Source: Cacajao melanocephalus (Eukaryota > Chordata > Mammalia > Primates > Pitheciidae). From it: a stretch of 64,000 nt of DNA. The position numbers and the translations under genes are program-made. The stretch lies in assembly GCA_963573385.1 (NCBI GenBank), contig CAUYLG010026801.1, positions 54,949-118,948 of the forward strand. The letters run 5' to 3'. Shown piece by piece: positions 1-13,494 of the stretch (positions within the stretch are counted from its first letter, which is position 1; every line of letters begins with the position of its first letter). The notes under the pieces were generated by a model, which saw only the letters and a program-made list of their open reading frames with translations, did not search any database and was not told where the DNA came from.

Positions 1-1155
1 ATGAAGAGATTAACCACTGAAGAGCTCTTTTTAGAAGAAATGGAAAGGAAAAAATAAAAACATAGCAGATATCAAAAAAAGATAATTCTTTATGAGTAAG
101 GACAGAAGCTGCATAAGAATGTATGTAGAATATCTTAAACAACTAGAAAATTAGAAAGAGTGAGAACTTGCGAAGTCTGCATGAAGATTCCTTTTAAGTG
201 GCCATTATATTTTTCTCATACTTCTTAGTTTGCATGGCTTTTCACATATAAATCTCATGTAAGGACAAATTCCAGTAGGATACCACCTTCCCCCTTTCTG
301 CTCTTTCTTTGTGATGAGAAAAAAAATTCCAAAGTTTTTAAAGTATTTTATCAAAATTGCTTTTTAATCATTCTTGGCCTGCTTATGAGTTCCTTGACAG
401 CTGATCATATTTTTCCTCATTCTTTTTTTATTTTTATTTTTTTGTATAACCAGTGTTTAAGTTATTTACTGATTAAATTAATAAATTTAGGGAAATACAT
501 TAAGAATATATTTAAAATTACAGAGTTTATATAGACTGTTTTTAGAAGCTAACTTCATGTCAGAGCAACGTGATTTTGCCAGAACTCTTTTTTGATATAA
601 TTAAACTCTGGTAGTCCACAGTAGGTTAAAAAAGAATAAAGCTCTTTGAGGATGCCAAAACATCTAGCTCTCCTATTTAAATTTGTAGATTATTCATTAA
701 AATTGAGGTTTTATTTATTCTAAAGTGTCAGTATGTGTATTATAAATAGATATTTAAATATTTTTGAAGAGAGAAGAAATACATATTAGTAATTGATTTG
801 GTAGAAAAATATGTTTAGGATGAAAGGACAAGAAAGAAAAGTTTACAAATTAGGTCTTATAGACTTGGATTAACTAACTTTTAATAGTTAAACATCTTTA
901 TCTTTTGTTTTCTAGATGTGTACACTTTAAAAACAAATTCATTAGATGTAGATTTTTCTCTTTTTGAAAATGTAGAGTAACTATTTATCATAAAAGATAA
1001 TGTGTTTTTTTTTTAAAAGAACATAAGCACCAAAAAGCTTAAGAGTAGGCCCCAAATCAGCTGTAAGGTGATAACCCTAATATAATTATACATGTATGTT
1101 TATATGCATAAACATATATATGTGTATACATATATGCCTGAACTTACCCTTCTTC
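1..1155. other. Unique AT-rich intergenic DNA, no gene seen
   Basis: All frames are closed by frequent stops. I recognise no repeat family, RNA gene or promoter-like CpG cluster here. Poly-A and poly-T runs are short and scattered. Confidence 0.6.
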
Positions 1156-1159
1156 ATTT

Positions 1160-1345
1160 CAGAAACTTTTAAAACAGATTTATTAAGGTATAACTGACAT
1201 TGAATAAAGTGCATATATTTAAAGTGCAGTTTGATAAGTTTGACATGTGACTATGCCTGTGACATCATCACTACTTTCAAGGTATTAGACATACCCAACA
1301 CCAGCAACTGTAGTCTTTTACAAATCTCCCTCCCCTTCCTCCCAG
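1160..1345. mobile_element. Old mammalian L1 (L1M-type) fragment
   Basis: The block opens with TTATTAAGGTATAACTGACA and runs on through AAAGTGCAGTTTGATAAG and a CATCATCACTACTTTCAAGG stretch. This is the order found in a widespread ancient mammalian LINE-1 sequence that I remember. It is strongly diverged and has no A-tail or target duplication that I can define. The subfamily and strand are uncertain. Confidence 0.5.
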
Positions 1346-2886
1346 TAATTTCTAATACACTATTTTTGAAATGGAATGACTTTTAACTTAGCATACAGTG
1401 GATATTCAACAAATGCAAGTTATGGAAATCGTTATTAAATTCACAGTCCAAAGCCATTCTTTTCAGAGATGATGATTTAGTTAATTTCTGATACCAATGA
1501 CTTAGTCATAATTATGTATTTTTGAATTTGCTCCTGCAGTCTGGAGAAAAAAAGAAAGATTATCAAAAAGAAGGCTTTCTCAATTGCATTAGGAATTTGT
1601 GAACACTTCATGACGAGAAAGGAAACACATTCATATTCATTTTTCTTGAACATTCACAAATTACATTTGAAGTGACTTGTTGTTTGATGTTTCATTACAT
1701 TTGTCCAGTATTCTAATAAGGATGTGTAACACATGGCTTGGCTTTTCACAGGAGAGTTAAGAGAAAATATACCAAACCATTTTCACCTATATATTTAGAA
1801 GAAATAAAAAATTACAATATAGCACCACCAGTAAATAATAAATTCTTTTTCCCTGTGTTTGTACATACACACATATTTATTATACATTTTACTGACACAA
1901 AGAATGTGTAGCTCCCACTTTATAAATAAAAACATATACTTCATGGTAAATTCCCTATAACTAATTGGTTCTTAGAAAATGCTTTTGTTAATTAGCTTCA
2001 AATGACGAATATACTTGTGACATACATACTGGTTAATATTTTCATTTATAGAAGTAGATGAAACAACTAAAACAACGAAGACTTAGTTCAGAACATCACT
2101 TCTTCACCAATTATATGAGTACTTCTTTGTTACATCAGAAAATGATTTTTAAATATGGAAAGTATTTCATAATTTTTTTCTACTATTTGCAATGTAACAG
2201 CAACAAGCATGACACATTTTAAGTTTATTCTGCATTATTAATATTTTCTTCATCAATGTCTTAAGTCTAGGTAATCAGTAACGCCATAAATAAAGCCTTG
2301 GTATGTAGCGTTTGCCAGGTTTTATAATGTAAGGACTTCACCGTGGCCAATTTCAAGCTACCAGTGTCATATCACTGAATGTGCAGAAGGGATGAACCTA
2401 GCGTACCAATATATACCATTTCCACCATACAGATACAACAGGTAGAAGAAAAATCTCAACAGCATAAATTATAGTAAAAAAAAGTAAAGTTATTTTAATA
2501 TAATTTATTACATTATAAGTTTGTATACATTAATTTTTAATAATAGCTAAATATAATAACTGGCTTACAAAATTCCTTAAAATGTAAAAGTTATTAATAG
2601 CTCCATTACATCATTGTCCATAGAGTGCTGCACACTTCAACATAGACACGATGACCTATGGCCATTGAGTATTATCATAATCACCCAACTCATATACAAA
2701 CGTTTGCTTTTTAGTAATCACCAGTTTTTGCTCAGCTTTTTGCTAACATCACGTTCAGTTTTCAACAGAATGTAAATTTCTATACCTCTTGATCTAAATG
2801 ACCAAGTGTTTTCCCATTGTCTCTTTAAATTGTTATCCAGTAATTGAAGGTAAAATATCCAGATCAACTTCTGGTGGTTTCCTGAT
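1346..2886. other. Unique AT-rich intergenic DNA
   Basis: No coding frame, repeat family or structured RNA is recognisable. The stretch is AT-rich with scattered homopolymer runs and ends at the 5' target-site duplication of the Alu that follows. Confidence 0.55.
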
Positions 2887-2896
2887 AAAGAATTTA

Positions 2897-3198
<302 letters not shown>

Positions 3199-3208
3199 AA
3201 AGAATTTA

Positions 3209-4878
3209 ATACATGAGCTAATAGTTGCCTGCAGGTTTCACTTTTCTGAAGTGCTGAAGCACAAAAAACAACTATGGCAACCAGAGCTACTGCTATTACT
3301 ACTATTTCTCCTCTTGATCTTCCTCTTGTTTTTTTTTTTCTTCCTTCTTTTTTCTCCTCTGAATGAACAGCTCATAATATTGAACATCTTTAATGTACAG
3401 TTTGGTCTGTTATTCATGTAATTTAATGAATTTTATTTATATTCTTTCTGGTAGATTTTTCCCTTAAAAATTGCATTTCCCTTTTATTCTTTTCAGTCCA
3501 ACTTGCTTTAAGTGTTTCACAACCGCTTTTTCTTTCTTTCTTTTTTTTTTCCCCTGCTATTGGCTGCTTGTAGTCATGGCGACAACCTGTGGTCTGTGGT
3601 TAGCCATTGCAAGCCTCTCCATTCAGGAGCTTTGCAAAGGCTGGTCAAGTGCCAGGAATATGTGTTGATTCTAGGCTTCAAGACTGTCCACTTATTTGTC
3701 CAGTCTTTGATACAAATTGAGAGTTCTTTGCTCTATTTGCTTCCCCTCAGGCAAACTCTCTTTCATTTACTGTTTCAAATTCTTGACTTGGCTATTAGGT
3801 GTCATTTCAAGTATCTTTTAAAATAAAAAGATCCGCTTCAAAAATGTCTTTATTTTATGTGCTTTCCTGTTTCCTGGAAGTTGATTATGTTGCCATATAT
3901 AAGAGAGAATTTTACTACAGAATTTCTGGTATGTCTTTGAAGTCCTGAAATTGTGTTACAAAGGATGCTAATGTGATTGCTTTTTTATGGGTAAAGAAAG
4001 GCAAATGACAGTTGGTGGTGAAGAGAAAAAGGAGTATGGGGACTGGAGTACTAATTTGGAACAGGTGTTGATCATTTTTGCCTAGAATAAGTAGTGTAAC
4101 TGTAAACAAATGGTCTTCTAGAAGAAGGGCTCAAAGCTAAAAAGGCTAAAAGAAAGGATTTTCATGATAGGTTTCTTAATCTCCTTGCTGAAAAAGAAAT
4201 GCTACTGTAGAACAGAAGTTTCAAAGTAGTTAAAAGTGGTTGGTTGGAAATAAGAGCTGAAAGAGAAAACTGCATTGCAGTGATTCGTTTGATTTGGTGA
4301 ATAAATTGCTATTTTCAGATTCAATTTGTATCAATGGGCAAAGGTCTGTACACCTGCAGAACCTGTCACACTCAGTATCCAGGGCGCTGAAGCAGCCAAT
4401 CTTAAACAATAGGTTTACCTTTTGACAATAATTGCACCCCCATTCCTGAAGCCTCAAATAGGAGAGGAACCTTAGATGTCTGATGCTTTAGCAATACTCC
4501 TTTTTATCTCTAATGCAGAGAACACCATGATTTATAAACTTAGAGAATATCACACAAAATGCTGCCTCCTTGTTTTTAAAATAGCTGAGGGTGTTGAACT
4601 GCTAGAAAGATTCATCTTTATTAAATGTGACTGAACACTGGAAGTGCAAGTTACTATTTCCTGAAATAAAGTAAAGAAATCACCTTTTGGTTATTTACAA
4701 TGGCCAGTGTAGCAGGCTGTTAAACAGGTGTTTCTGGAAACAATTGAATAGTTCCTGGCTAAAAGGAAAAGGAGCAAAGTAATTTCACACACTTTTTACC
4801 TTTCAGAGGTGACGGGTGGGGTGTAATAACACAATCTTCAGTGGTTTTGATTCAATATTCAAGTCTCTAATTAAAGAT
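3209..4878. other. Unique DNA with pyrimidine-rich tracts
   Basis: CT/T-rich runs lie at about 3288-3358 and 3524-3555. The 105- and 104-codon frames over them are low-complexity Leu/Phe-rich translations of those tracts, not proteins. The remainder, to the next Alu, holds no recognisable gene or repeat. Confidence 0.55.
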
Positions 4879-4883
4879 CATCA

Positions 4884-5182
4884 CCTGGACAGGCATGATG
4901 GCTCACACCTCTAGTCCCTGCACCTTGGGAGGTCATGGCGGGTGGATCACCTGAGGTTGGGAGTTCAAGATCAGCCTGACCAACATGGTGAAACCCAGTC
5001 TCTACTAAAAATACAAAACCAGCCTGGCATGGTGGCACATGCTTGTAATCCCAGCTACTCCAGAGGCTGAGGCAAGAGAATCGCTTGAACCCAGGAGGGG
5101 GAGGTTGCAGTGAGCCGAGATCGCACCACTGCACTACAGCCTGGGCAACAAGAGCAGAACTCCATCTCAAAAAAAAAAAAAA
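4884..5182 (+). mobile_element. Alu SINE, sense
   Basis: A full dimeric Alu from CCTGGACAGGCATGATGGCT through AATCGCTTGAACCCAGGAGG to an A-run at about 5169-5182. The bases CATCACC occur just before the start and again after the A-run, so a short target duplication is plausible but brief. The antisense 99-codon frame is Alu-derived. Confidence 0.93.
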
Positions 5183-5342
5183 CCCATCACCCTGTTCACC
5201 TTGGACTTAGGTTAGGAGCTGGAACATTCTTATGAAATAAAGAAAACTCCTATTTTCAGGCCCTAATGCACACAAATTAATCACATCGTAAATATTTTTT
5301 TCTAATGTTCCACTTGGGGAATATTTTAAAAACCCAAGTGGT

Positions 5343-5386
5343 ATATTATATATATATACCTATCTATATGCATACACACATATATT
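5343..5386. repeat. TA/CA-rich simple repeat
   Basis: An imperfect alternating purine-pyrimidine tract with TATATATATATA followed by a CATACACACATATA segment, between two Alus. Confidence 0.7.
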
Positions 5387-5433
5387 AGGGGGAGAAAAAA
5401 CAAAAATAATTTACATTTAAAAATTATGCTATC

Positions 5434-5724
<291 letters not shown>

Positions 5725-7589
5725 TTACACTATCATTAGGATAAAAATCCACCTTCATGTGCCTTAGCACATTCATAGTAGCATGTAAACTTTTAAACCC
5801 AGAGGTATAAGAGAAAAACTATGTAATTTCCTTCAGTGATACTTTTTAAGTATCAAAATCTTTTATGGGTATTGAATAATATAAAGCTATAATACTTGTC
5901 ATGTAAGTATTCATTCAAGTATTTAAATATTCCTTTTACTTTCATTTATTAAGTATTTACTGAGTACTTGGTGCTCAGGCACTGTTATAGAGGCAACTAT
6001 GAGTGGTTCTTGCAGAATTCCACTTAATCTCTTCAACAAGGCTTACAGTTAGTGCAAAATATTCTTCCTTCTCTCCTAGTACTTGTATAGTACAGCAATA
6101 TCACATAAGCAGTTGTCACTTTGCTTTGTGAGTTTGAAGCTTGACTATGTCTGTATTGGGAAACTTATGGATGAGTTGTATACTCAATGACAAGAAATGT
6201 AAAGGAAAAGTGAAACTCTTAAAAAGAAATATATTTTTTTAATTTCTCATAAAGAAAGAAAAATAAAGTTGACAGAAATGCCAAATTATAATATGTATGT
6301 ATTTATATAATGAAAACATTTGCATTTAATCATATACTTTGTTTGAATGGTCTTGTTTAACTTCAGTTTTCTCATACATAGTTTCACTGGTGTTCTAATA
6401 TCTACCAAGAGAAATCTCATATATTCAGATTTGTAAGCTCAAAGTACTGAATAAAAACATACCATAATCCCATAGGATTCACAATCAACAGATGACAGAT
6501 AAAACTAGACACTTTGATACTGGTGTCATGCTGATGATTCTCTTCCTATGACTCCACATATGATATATTATAACTGCCTAGATTGACTTATTTAACCTCT
6601 TTTCAGATAGTTGTTTATTGACTGAAATCTACATGTTATTTTTCCTTGCAGGGATTTGGCTGGTAACATGCCAGCTGTATGTTTTAATGTTTTGAATTTT
6701 CCCCCTGCTTTCTTGATGGATAGTCTGTTTCTGACTTTTTTTCCCTTTGCAATCAGTTTGACACTAAAGGAGTATCTGCATTTTGTTTTCTAATGTGGGG
6801 ATCCTTCTTCAGGGATTCAGTCCTTCCCAGCCCATATTTTGCTTGTTTAGCAATTCAGACATAAATATTGTTGGGATTGCTATGGATCTGATAAAGCTTT
6901 ACTTGAACAGTGAATTCAATAATAATGTTGACTCTTCATGTACTCCAGCTTCTATTTAATGGCAGCTTGTCAATGGTTGGTAGGAAGAGACAGATGGTTG
7001 GATGTATTGGTATAAGTCACACATAATATAGCATAGCTAAGCTCGGATAAGTATCACATAAACTATTAAAAGCTTTTATTGTTGTGTTGTTTATTTTGTT
7101 TTCTTTTTCATAGATAGATTCTGCTTGTAAGCAGTTTTTGTAGGAAAAAAAGAAATATATACTACAGAAACACAGACTCAAAAGAAAACCATAATGTAAC
7201 GTGATAACATGCTCATTCTGAAATGTAAAATATAATGAAAATTCAAACGCTTACTTGCAGGAAATGTACAAAATTCATCAAGTCCGTCAAACATAAAACA
7301 ATTTTATGGCTAAAGAATTCTTAGTTTTGTGAATGAATGAGTGTATTCAATAAAGAAAATTATTAGATAGAAATTGCTTTATCCAGATTCATCTAGACAG
7401 TTTCCTCTCCCAGTAAACTGCAGTACAGCCAAAAGACTTTGCTCATTGTCGGTGGAGTGTGCTTGGTACTCCCCTCTGCTGCCCCTGAAGTTTAGGCTTT
7501 CTGGGAGTCTCTTGCAACTTCTTTTCTGCCATCCAGGTAATCCCCATCCCTGTCAACTCTGAAGTTAACAACATAGACTGAGGTTATTC
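5725..7589. other. Mostly unique DNA with a small L2 remnant
   Basis: At about 5938-5990 there is TATTTACTGAGTACTTGGTG followed by CAGGCACTGTTATAGAGGC, the reverse complement of the L2 3' end. The rest is AT-rich and holds nothing I recognise. The short frame at 7374-7562 has no supporting features. Confidence 0.5.
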
Positions 7590-8235
7590 CTTCTCTCCTT
7601 AAGCATTTACTGAGCACTTACTAAGGGCAAGGCAGTGGTCAGGACCTAAGCACACATCAAGGAAAGACTATAGTGCCTTCCCTCATTAGCCCTACAGTCT
7701 TGTGGGAGATGCATAAAAAGCAAATATTAGATTGAAATATGTAGGATAGGTAGATTTTTGTTTGTTTGTTTGTTTTTTAAGGGCAACTGCCGGAAAGTGT
7801 TAAGAAGAATCTCATGGGCAACTATTTGAACTGGCATTTTAAGAAGGAAGGGAAGATTCTCATGAGAACTTTGTGAGGGAGGACATTTCAGGCAATGGAA
7901 GAAGAAAACGTGAGAAAATAGTAACATGATTAAAAGTGCTGTTCAAGGAGCTGCAATTATCTTAGTTTTACTTGAGAGAATGTGAGAACCAAGTAGGACA
8001 GGTGGTGATAGTGGTTACAAGACTGGGTATTTGTGAAATTATGAGATTAGAAATGGTCTTATTTGTCAAATAAGTAAGAATTGCATCATGGTTTTGAGTT
8101 GTGAATGTGACATGATCATATTTAAATTTCAGAAAGAAAATGTAATCATCAGTATGCAAGATTGCATTATTGAGAATAGAGGCAGAGAGACTAGAATAGG
8201 GCATTGCAATGAAATCAATATTGAGATGATCCATA
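7590..8235 (-). mobile_element. L2 LINE fossil, antisense
   Basis: It starts with AGCATTTACTGAGCACTTAC and CTACAGTCTTGTGGGAGATG, the reverse-strand signature of the L2 3' end. It continues through regions resembling the L2 3' UTR and reverse-transcriptase end, such as GACATGATCATATTTAAATT and TGCATTATTGAGAATAGAGG. Heavily decayed with no open frame. A short (GTTT)n run at 7757-7773 lies inside. Confidence 0.65.
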
Positions 8236-9740
8236 ATTTTTTTGTTGGTTTCTTTCTGGGAGCCTCCTCAGAGAATTTTTCAACTTAGTAACTCATTATT
8301 GGCTATCCTTTGTAGTATATCTTAAGTCATATTTTTTTATATTTCTTTTGAAATGCAATATTAATCAGTTAATTTACCCACCTATGACTCTTTGGTAACT
8401 AAATTGCAAGTTCATGTACAACTCTGATGATATTTACTTCAGATAGCTTTTAGTATCCCAAATATAATTTGCACATAATTAGCAATTAATATTTGCTGAA
8501 TGAATTTGTGAGCCATTTCAGCTATTATAAGATGGTGTCCAAGAATGGTAACATGGGAAAAATATATTGCATGTTACTAACAGGTGAATTGCTTCCAATG
8601 GAACAAAAATTTGTAAAACCAAAAAAATTAACAAAATAACAATAAAGTGTTGAATTACTTCTGAACAAGGAAAGGCATATACATGTGTCTATGTCCAAAT
8701 ATTTGTTCTTAAGTCCAGCTGAGTTGTGTATCTCTGTATCTTTAATAATGTTATTTTCTTTACCTATAATATTGGTTCTAAATTAATACGTACTTTATGG
8801 AGTACTTCTCTGAGATTACTGGATGTGTAATTTTTCTCTTTGTACAGCAAAAAGTTTAAAATTTTCGTCCTGATTTACCACATTGATAAATTCATGTGCA
8901 CTATTTTAATTACCCATAGACTGTTCATTGCAATGATTTTTTAAAATTCCTGGAGATTTTATTCCTCTTGGTTTGGAGGAAGTTGTTATAACAGTAACAT
9001 TTGCATATTGCATTTGGGATATATTTAAGTTCTAAAAATACTAAAATAGTAAAAATGTTTAAAATATCATTTATCCTATTTCTCTTTCGTATTTGAAACA
9101 AAAATTTAAAAATAGAACCAACTACTCAGTAAACCTGGGATCATGGGCATACACACAGTAACAGGTGGGTACCACTCCCTTTCCCCTCATGATGCCCATC
9201 TGCTGGTACCCATCTGCCTTATTCTTGTAAACAGGGGTATTTTAAACTGTTAGGGAATATCAATGCCTGTAAACTGCTTAGAGAGTGAGATTTATTTAGA
9301 TTCCCAAAAGAAATGGTATAATTCACTTAAAGTGAAACTTCATTTATAGTAAAACCGAATGAGTGTTCAGAAATCTGAAATGTATTGTGTTGTTTAAATT
9401 GCATTTTTGGTTTATACATAGAGAGCCACATTTCTTGGAGCAACATTTACTTATAAAATCAAATTGAATTCTACTCTATTTCTGTTCAACTTCTGCCTTA
9501 AATGAAATCATTCTATTTTTCTAAACAGTGTAAGACAGGACACGGCCAGCTTTGTCTGGCCTATGTATGATTCACATTTGCTCAATGTATCAGCAACTTC
9601 TTTTCAATACACTATGGCTATTTCAATAGCATCCACATTGTTAAGTTTAGAACTATTGGAGGTTGCACATTGATTGTATTACCCTTCTGAGAGTGCTAGA
9701 AATGCTCTCAGAGGAAAAAAAAATGTCTAGTAGAAAATAT
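8236..9740. other. Unique AT-rich intergenic DNA
   Basis: I see no gene, RNA or clear repeat. A slightly GC-richer patch at 9120-9240 is unassigned. Confidence 0.5.
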
Positions 9741-9890
9741 CATTGAGCACTTAATGGGTGCCCTTGGGTCCTATGTAGTAGGTGCTATTATCGAAAAAGA
9801 CTGCAGTGTGATAAGCACACTCTTGAAGGCTTACATGGTGAATTCTTAAGTAGAACCTACACATAAATATAATAATACAAAAGAGAATAT
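9741..9890 (-). mobile_element. L2 3'-end fragment, antisense
   Basis: CATTGAGCACTTAATGGGTG followed by TAGTAGGTGCTATTATCG resembles the antisense L2 terminus. It is short and diverged. Confidence 0.4.
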
Positions 9891-10384
9891 GCTTTTTATG
9901 TCAAATCATCATATGAGACTGTTGTTAAAATACTAGCTATTAAACAAGTCAAATGTGCTTGTATTCTGATTTTGATAAGTAGTACCTTTTGTGATGTAAT
10001 GGGTCAGTGAACTATTGGAGAGAATATGGGGAAAGTACAAATAAAATTTACTGAATTGAGACCAAAACTCATTTTCAAGAAGTTCATTTCCCGAGCTCTA
10101 TAGGAGATTTGTAGGATTGTAAGGCTTGAGGTAAATTGGCAAGATGATTGGGAAAATGACACAATAACTTCCTTTGTGTAATGGCTTTGAGCCAATCCAC
10201 TTATTTGTGAATCCAATTTATCAAATTCATCTCTTAAATTATATAGCCTGCTTTTCTTGAGTAGCTCAAATTGTTTTACAGACATTATCTCATTTGTTCT
10301 CATAAAAAGATGGGAAGTTCCTATTGAACGAATGCTTCATGGAGTGAATATGTTAATGAATGGAAATTCAAAGTAAGTGTTTTT

Positions 10385-10475
10385 AATCCCTACTGTATCA
10401 CCCACTGGCTTTGTGACAATGATAAGTAAGTTAATTTCTATTATTCTTATTTTCTTTGTCTATACTATGAAGACG
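10385..10475 (+). mobile_element. MIR SINE fragment
   Basis: CCACTGGCTTTGTGACAATG, then AAGTTAATTTCTATTATTCT and a CTATACTATGAAG block follow the order of the MIR core (CTGGCTGTGTGACCTTGGGC then cytosine-poor downstream). Decayed. Confidence 0.5.
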
Positions 10476-10689
10476 TATTCTTACTTTTCACTTAATATCT
10501 TGGGGAGTAATGTAAAAAGTCATGCTGATAGTTAGGAAAATTCTTGGAATTCTTCCAAAGCTAAAGCAAGCTCTAAATTTTAATAAACCTAAAGCTACAC
10601 AAAAGCATGTTTTGGTATTGAATTAACCTCATCAAAAGTCAGGTTATACTTGAGGTATATCAGAATGATTTTAATTGCTGAAATTCACT

Positions 10690-12060
10690 ATTAAAATAGA
10701 TGTTGAGCTCCAGATATTTACTAGGAACTGTGCTGGTGTGGAAATTGAGGTGAATATGATGGCCACTAGCAATCAGAACTTAAAATTTCACTGGAGGGAC
10801 AGCCATGCAAAGAACTTCATAAAACAGAAGTAGTTGAGAGCTGTAAGTACTGACGGGAACAATGAGCCACAGGAACATAGTTGAAAGAGAGATTACTTTT
10901 CCTTGGGTAGAACAATTATGCAAGAACAGAGATTAGAAATGGAGGTTAGGACTAACATGTAAAGCAACTGAATAGTAGATGAGTGTCGAATGCTGTTAAC
11001 AGAATCATCAAAGTTTTTAAGCCTTTTGATTCTGATCAATGTATGTAATCCCTTCTAGGTATTTGAAAGGTAATTGTGATGGTAGTAAGAAAAGTAGATT
11101 AGAAGTGAGTTGTTCAGAAAAATGGCAACAAAGAAGGGCAAGTCTGATGATTTATAAATGATAAGGATGATTTATCAAATCAACTTTGATGATTTCAAAG
11201 TTCAGCAACTGGGTAGGTGGTGACACCATTGAAATACCAGAAGTAGACAGGAGAAGCAAAACTCAGTGAAGAGAAGGGAACACTGACAAAGTTTGATTTT
11301 CGCAAATTAAGCTTTATTATCTTCTGTATCCCACATTCCAAACCTCACTTAAAATTTAGGCTATATTTTTCACATTCACTCCCATATCTTACCTGCTTAT
11401 AGAGTCAGAGAAGCCAGTGAGCTGGTCCAGGGAGTGTGTGCAGATGGATAACACAAGAAAATGTGGCCCAGGTTCAAATAGCAATTACGGGGGTGTCTTC
11501 AAAAGAGTTGCCCATGTAGATAGTGGGAAAGGTGGTAAATGAAGAGCCAAGAGTCAATAATTTCCGTGTATGTTTTAGATGAAAATCTTTACAAATATGG
11601 GGTATCCTCTTGTTAAATGCTGTGGTGAAGTCAAGGAAACTTGATTATGACCAAAACTCATTTTGGAATTGATCTTTGGAATTGACAATTATGAATTCAC
11701 TGTGAAGTGGGAGGCAGTGGTTCTTTTAGAGTAAAAATAAATAAAGGGTAGACAATTAATTCAAGAAATTTGATAACTAAGAAAAGGAGAGATGGGGCCG
11801 CTTCTTACAGAGGAACAGACTTAGAAGAGGACTTTGAACATGGAGGGTATTTTTGCTCATTTACAAGCACAGAAATGGTGGATGGAGGCAATGGAAGTTC
11901 AGAGGGGAGAATAAGATTTTAGGAGGGGTAGAAGATCAAAAACACAATTCAAAACTAATTGGGCCACTGCAAGAAACTGTAAAAAAGTCAGTTAATAGTG
12001 GTACAGAAATAGGTCACCTGCTGGAGGGTTGGTTATGTGTCTGGGGGGTGGGGTGGAATT
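10690..12060 (-). mobile_element. Long L2 LINE fossil, antisense
   Basis: From TGTTGAGCTCCAGATATTTA onward the + strand follows the reverse complement of L2. The terminal 'ageing tag' is followed by a 3' UTR-like region. Next come CAGCAACTGGGTAGGTGGTG at about 11204 and AATGCTGTGGTGAAGTCAAG at about 11615, both matching antisense L2 reverse-transcriptase coding sequence as I remember it. A stretch near 11290-11395 does not fit and may be a later insertion. No frame survives. The 71-codon frame at 11853-12068 is inside this fossil. Confidence 0.6.
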
Positions 12061-13350
12061 TTGAGTAGAGTGGGTGTGGCTCCGAATCTTACTAAAGAAA
12101 CTAAGAAAGCAAGCCAAGTGGATATGATTAAGTGTGCTTGGTAGAACTTAGATAAAAGCAATGATGATATCAAGTGAAAATCAGACCTCAGCTAAGTAGC
12201 ATAATAGAGGGAACATTCTAGGGAAAGATTGAAGATACAAATGTTTTTCTTACAAGTGAATAAAAGTTCTAGAAGACACCATCAACTTCAAAGGATATTA
12301 TGCAAGAAAAGCAATATGAGAGCATCTAGCATAGGACTGTGCTTGGGCTACCTTTGGCAGTTTCTGCCTCTACAAACTGCTAGTTCTTTGTTTCTACAAA
12401 AGGCATCAATATAAAGCAATCTTACTTATTAGCCAGGCTCAGAACAGCTGTCTGGGGACAGTATTTTAGTAAAAAGTGTATATTGTAAGTTAGTTTACTA
12501 CCACTTTACGAAAAGTAATTCTTTTAGTGGGGACAAATAAATTGCCTAGATTAAATGAAAGCAAAAGAGTTCTGACTAGTTTCATATTTGAACAGGAAAA
12601 TATATGTTTTGATCTGGGTTTCTAAACATCTTAAATATGAAGGGAACAGAAATGTTTCTGAAGAACAAGTAAACAGTTAGAAATAGGTTGATGGCCAGTG
12701 TTGAGTTACACTGAGAATTAGAACAAGAGCATAGGACACAGATAATTCTTATCTTGTGATAATAACAATTATTTTGGTACTGTCAGTCATCTGATCTCCT
12801 GGCCTTTCCTCTCTTGTCTGTTTTCTTTATAGTTAAGGTCAGTAGTCCTATGTTAAACCTGTTTTTCTCAAATCTAGAATTGTTTTTATGTGGGACATTG
12901 TGTTTTTTCTATTTAACCTTTGTTTTTTTTTTTCTTATCCATCAACAATATCCAAGGACAACCAATTAAGGATGAATGAGGCTATCATCTGAGAAATAAT
13001 AAATGAGCAGGCTCAGTCTATGTACAAATAATAGGCTATGTGGTCATGAAGCATGGGTTTCAATGATATATTTAAATAAAGCATTGTGTTATAATTATAG
13101 TGTATAAAAATCAAAACCTTAATTGACATCCAGGAACTTATGTAATTGAAAATACTCAGACATGTGGAGAAATAATTATGCATGCAGCTGTTTACAACAG
13201 ATAGGTGGTTAAATAAACCTACATCCAGAAGATAAAGTCATGATTTTTGAAAATTTAACATTCAATGATATGGGATAAAATGCTTACATCATCAAGTTAA
13301 CTAACAAAAAATAAGACATAAAAGTATGATACATATTTCAGGAAGGGGAA
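12061..13350. other. Unique DNA, no gene seen
   Basis: AT-rich, with scattered short homopolymers (T run at 12922-12933). No repeat family or gene is recognised. Confidence 0.5.
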
Positions 13351-13353
13351 ATA

Positions 13354-13388
13354 TGTGTGTGGGATTGTGTGTGTGTGTGTGTGGGCGG

Positions 13389-13423
<35 letters not shown>
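13354..13423. repeat. (GT)n microsatellite, interrupted
   Basis: Two GT runs separated by a GGGCGGGGATT interruption. The second run, about 13393-13423, is close to pure. A length-polymorphic tract with Z-DNA potential. Confidence 0.95.
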
Positions 13424-13426
<3 letters not shown>

Positions 13427-13440
13427 ATTAAAAAACAAGC

Positions 13441-13494
13441 GTAGCTCCGATTACAGGCATGCGCCACCATAGCCGGCTTAAAAAAAAAAAAAAA
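13441..13494 (-). mobile_element. Tiny antisense Alu scrap followed by an A-run
   Basis: Bases 13441-13479 match the antisense Alu right-arm region (GTAGCT, then GATTACAGGCATGCGCCACC, then CCGGCT). In place of the expected AATTTTTGTA continuation, a run of 15 A follows at 13480-13494. The A-run is on the same strand as the antisense Alu sequence, so it is not the normal Alu tail. Confidence 0.8.

Noticed and set aside
10062..11665. Shared 16-mer GACCAAAACTCATTTT at about 10061 and 11649
   Set aside because: Flanks do not align, so it is probably coincidence or simple composition.
12035..12080. G-quadruplex near GGGGGGTGGGGTGG
   Set aside because: Only two solid G-runs are close together; the next GGG is too far away for a convincing four-run quadruplex.
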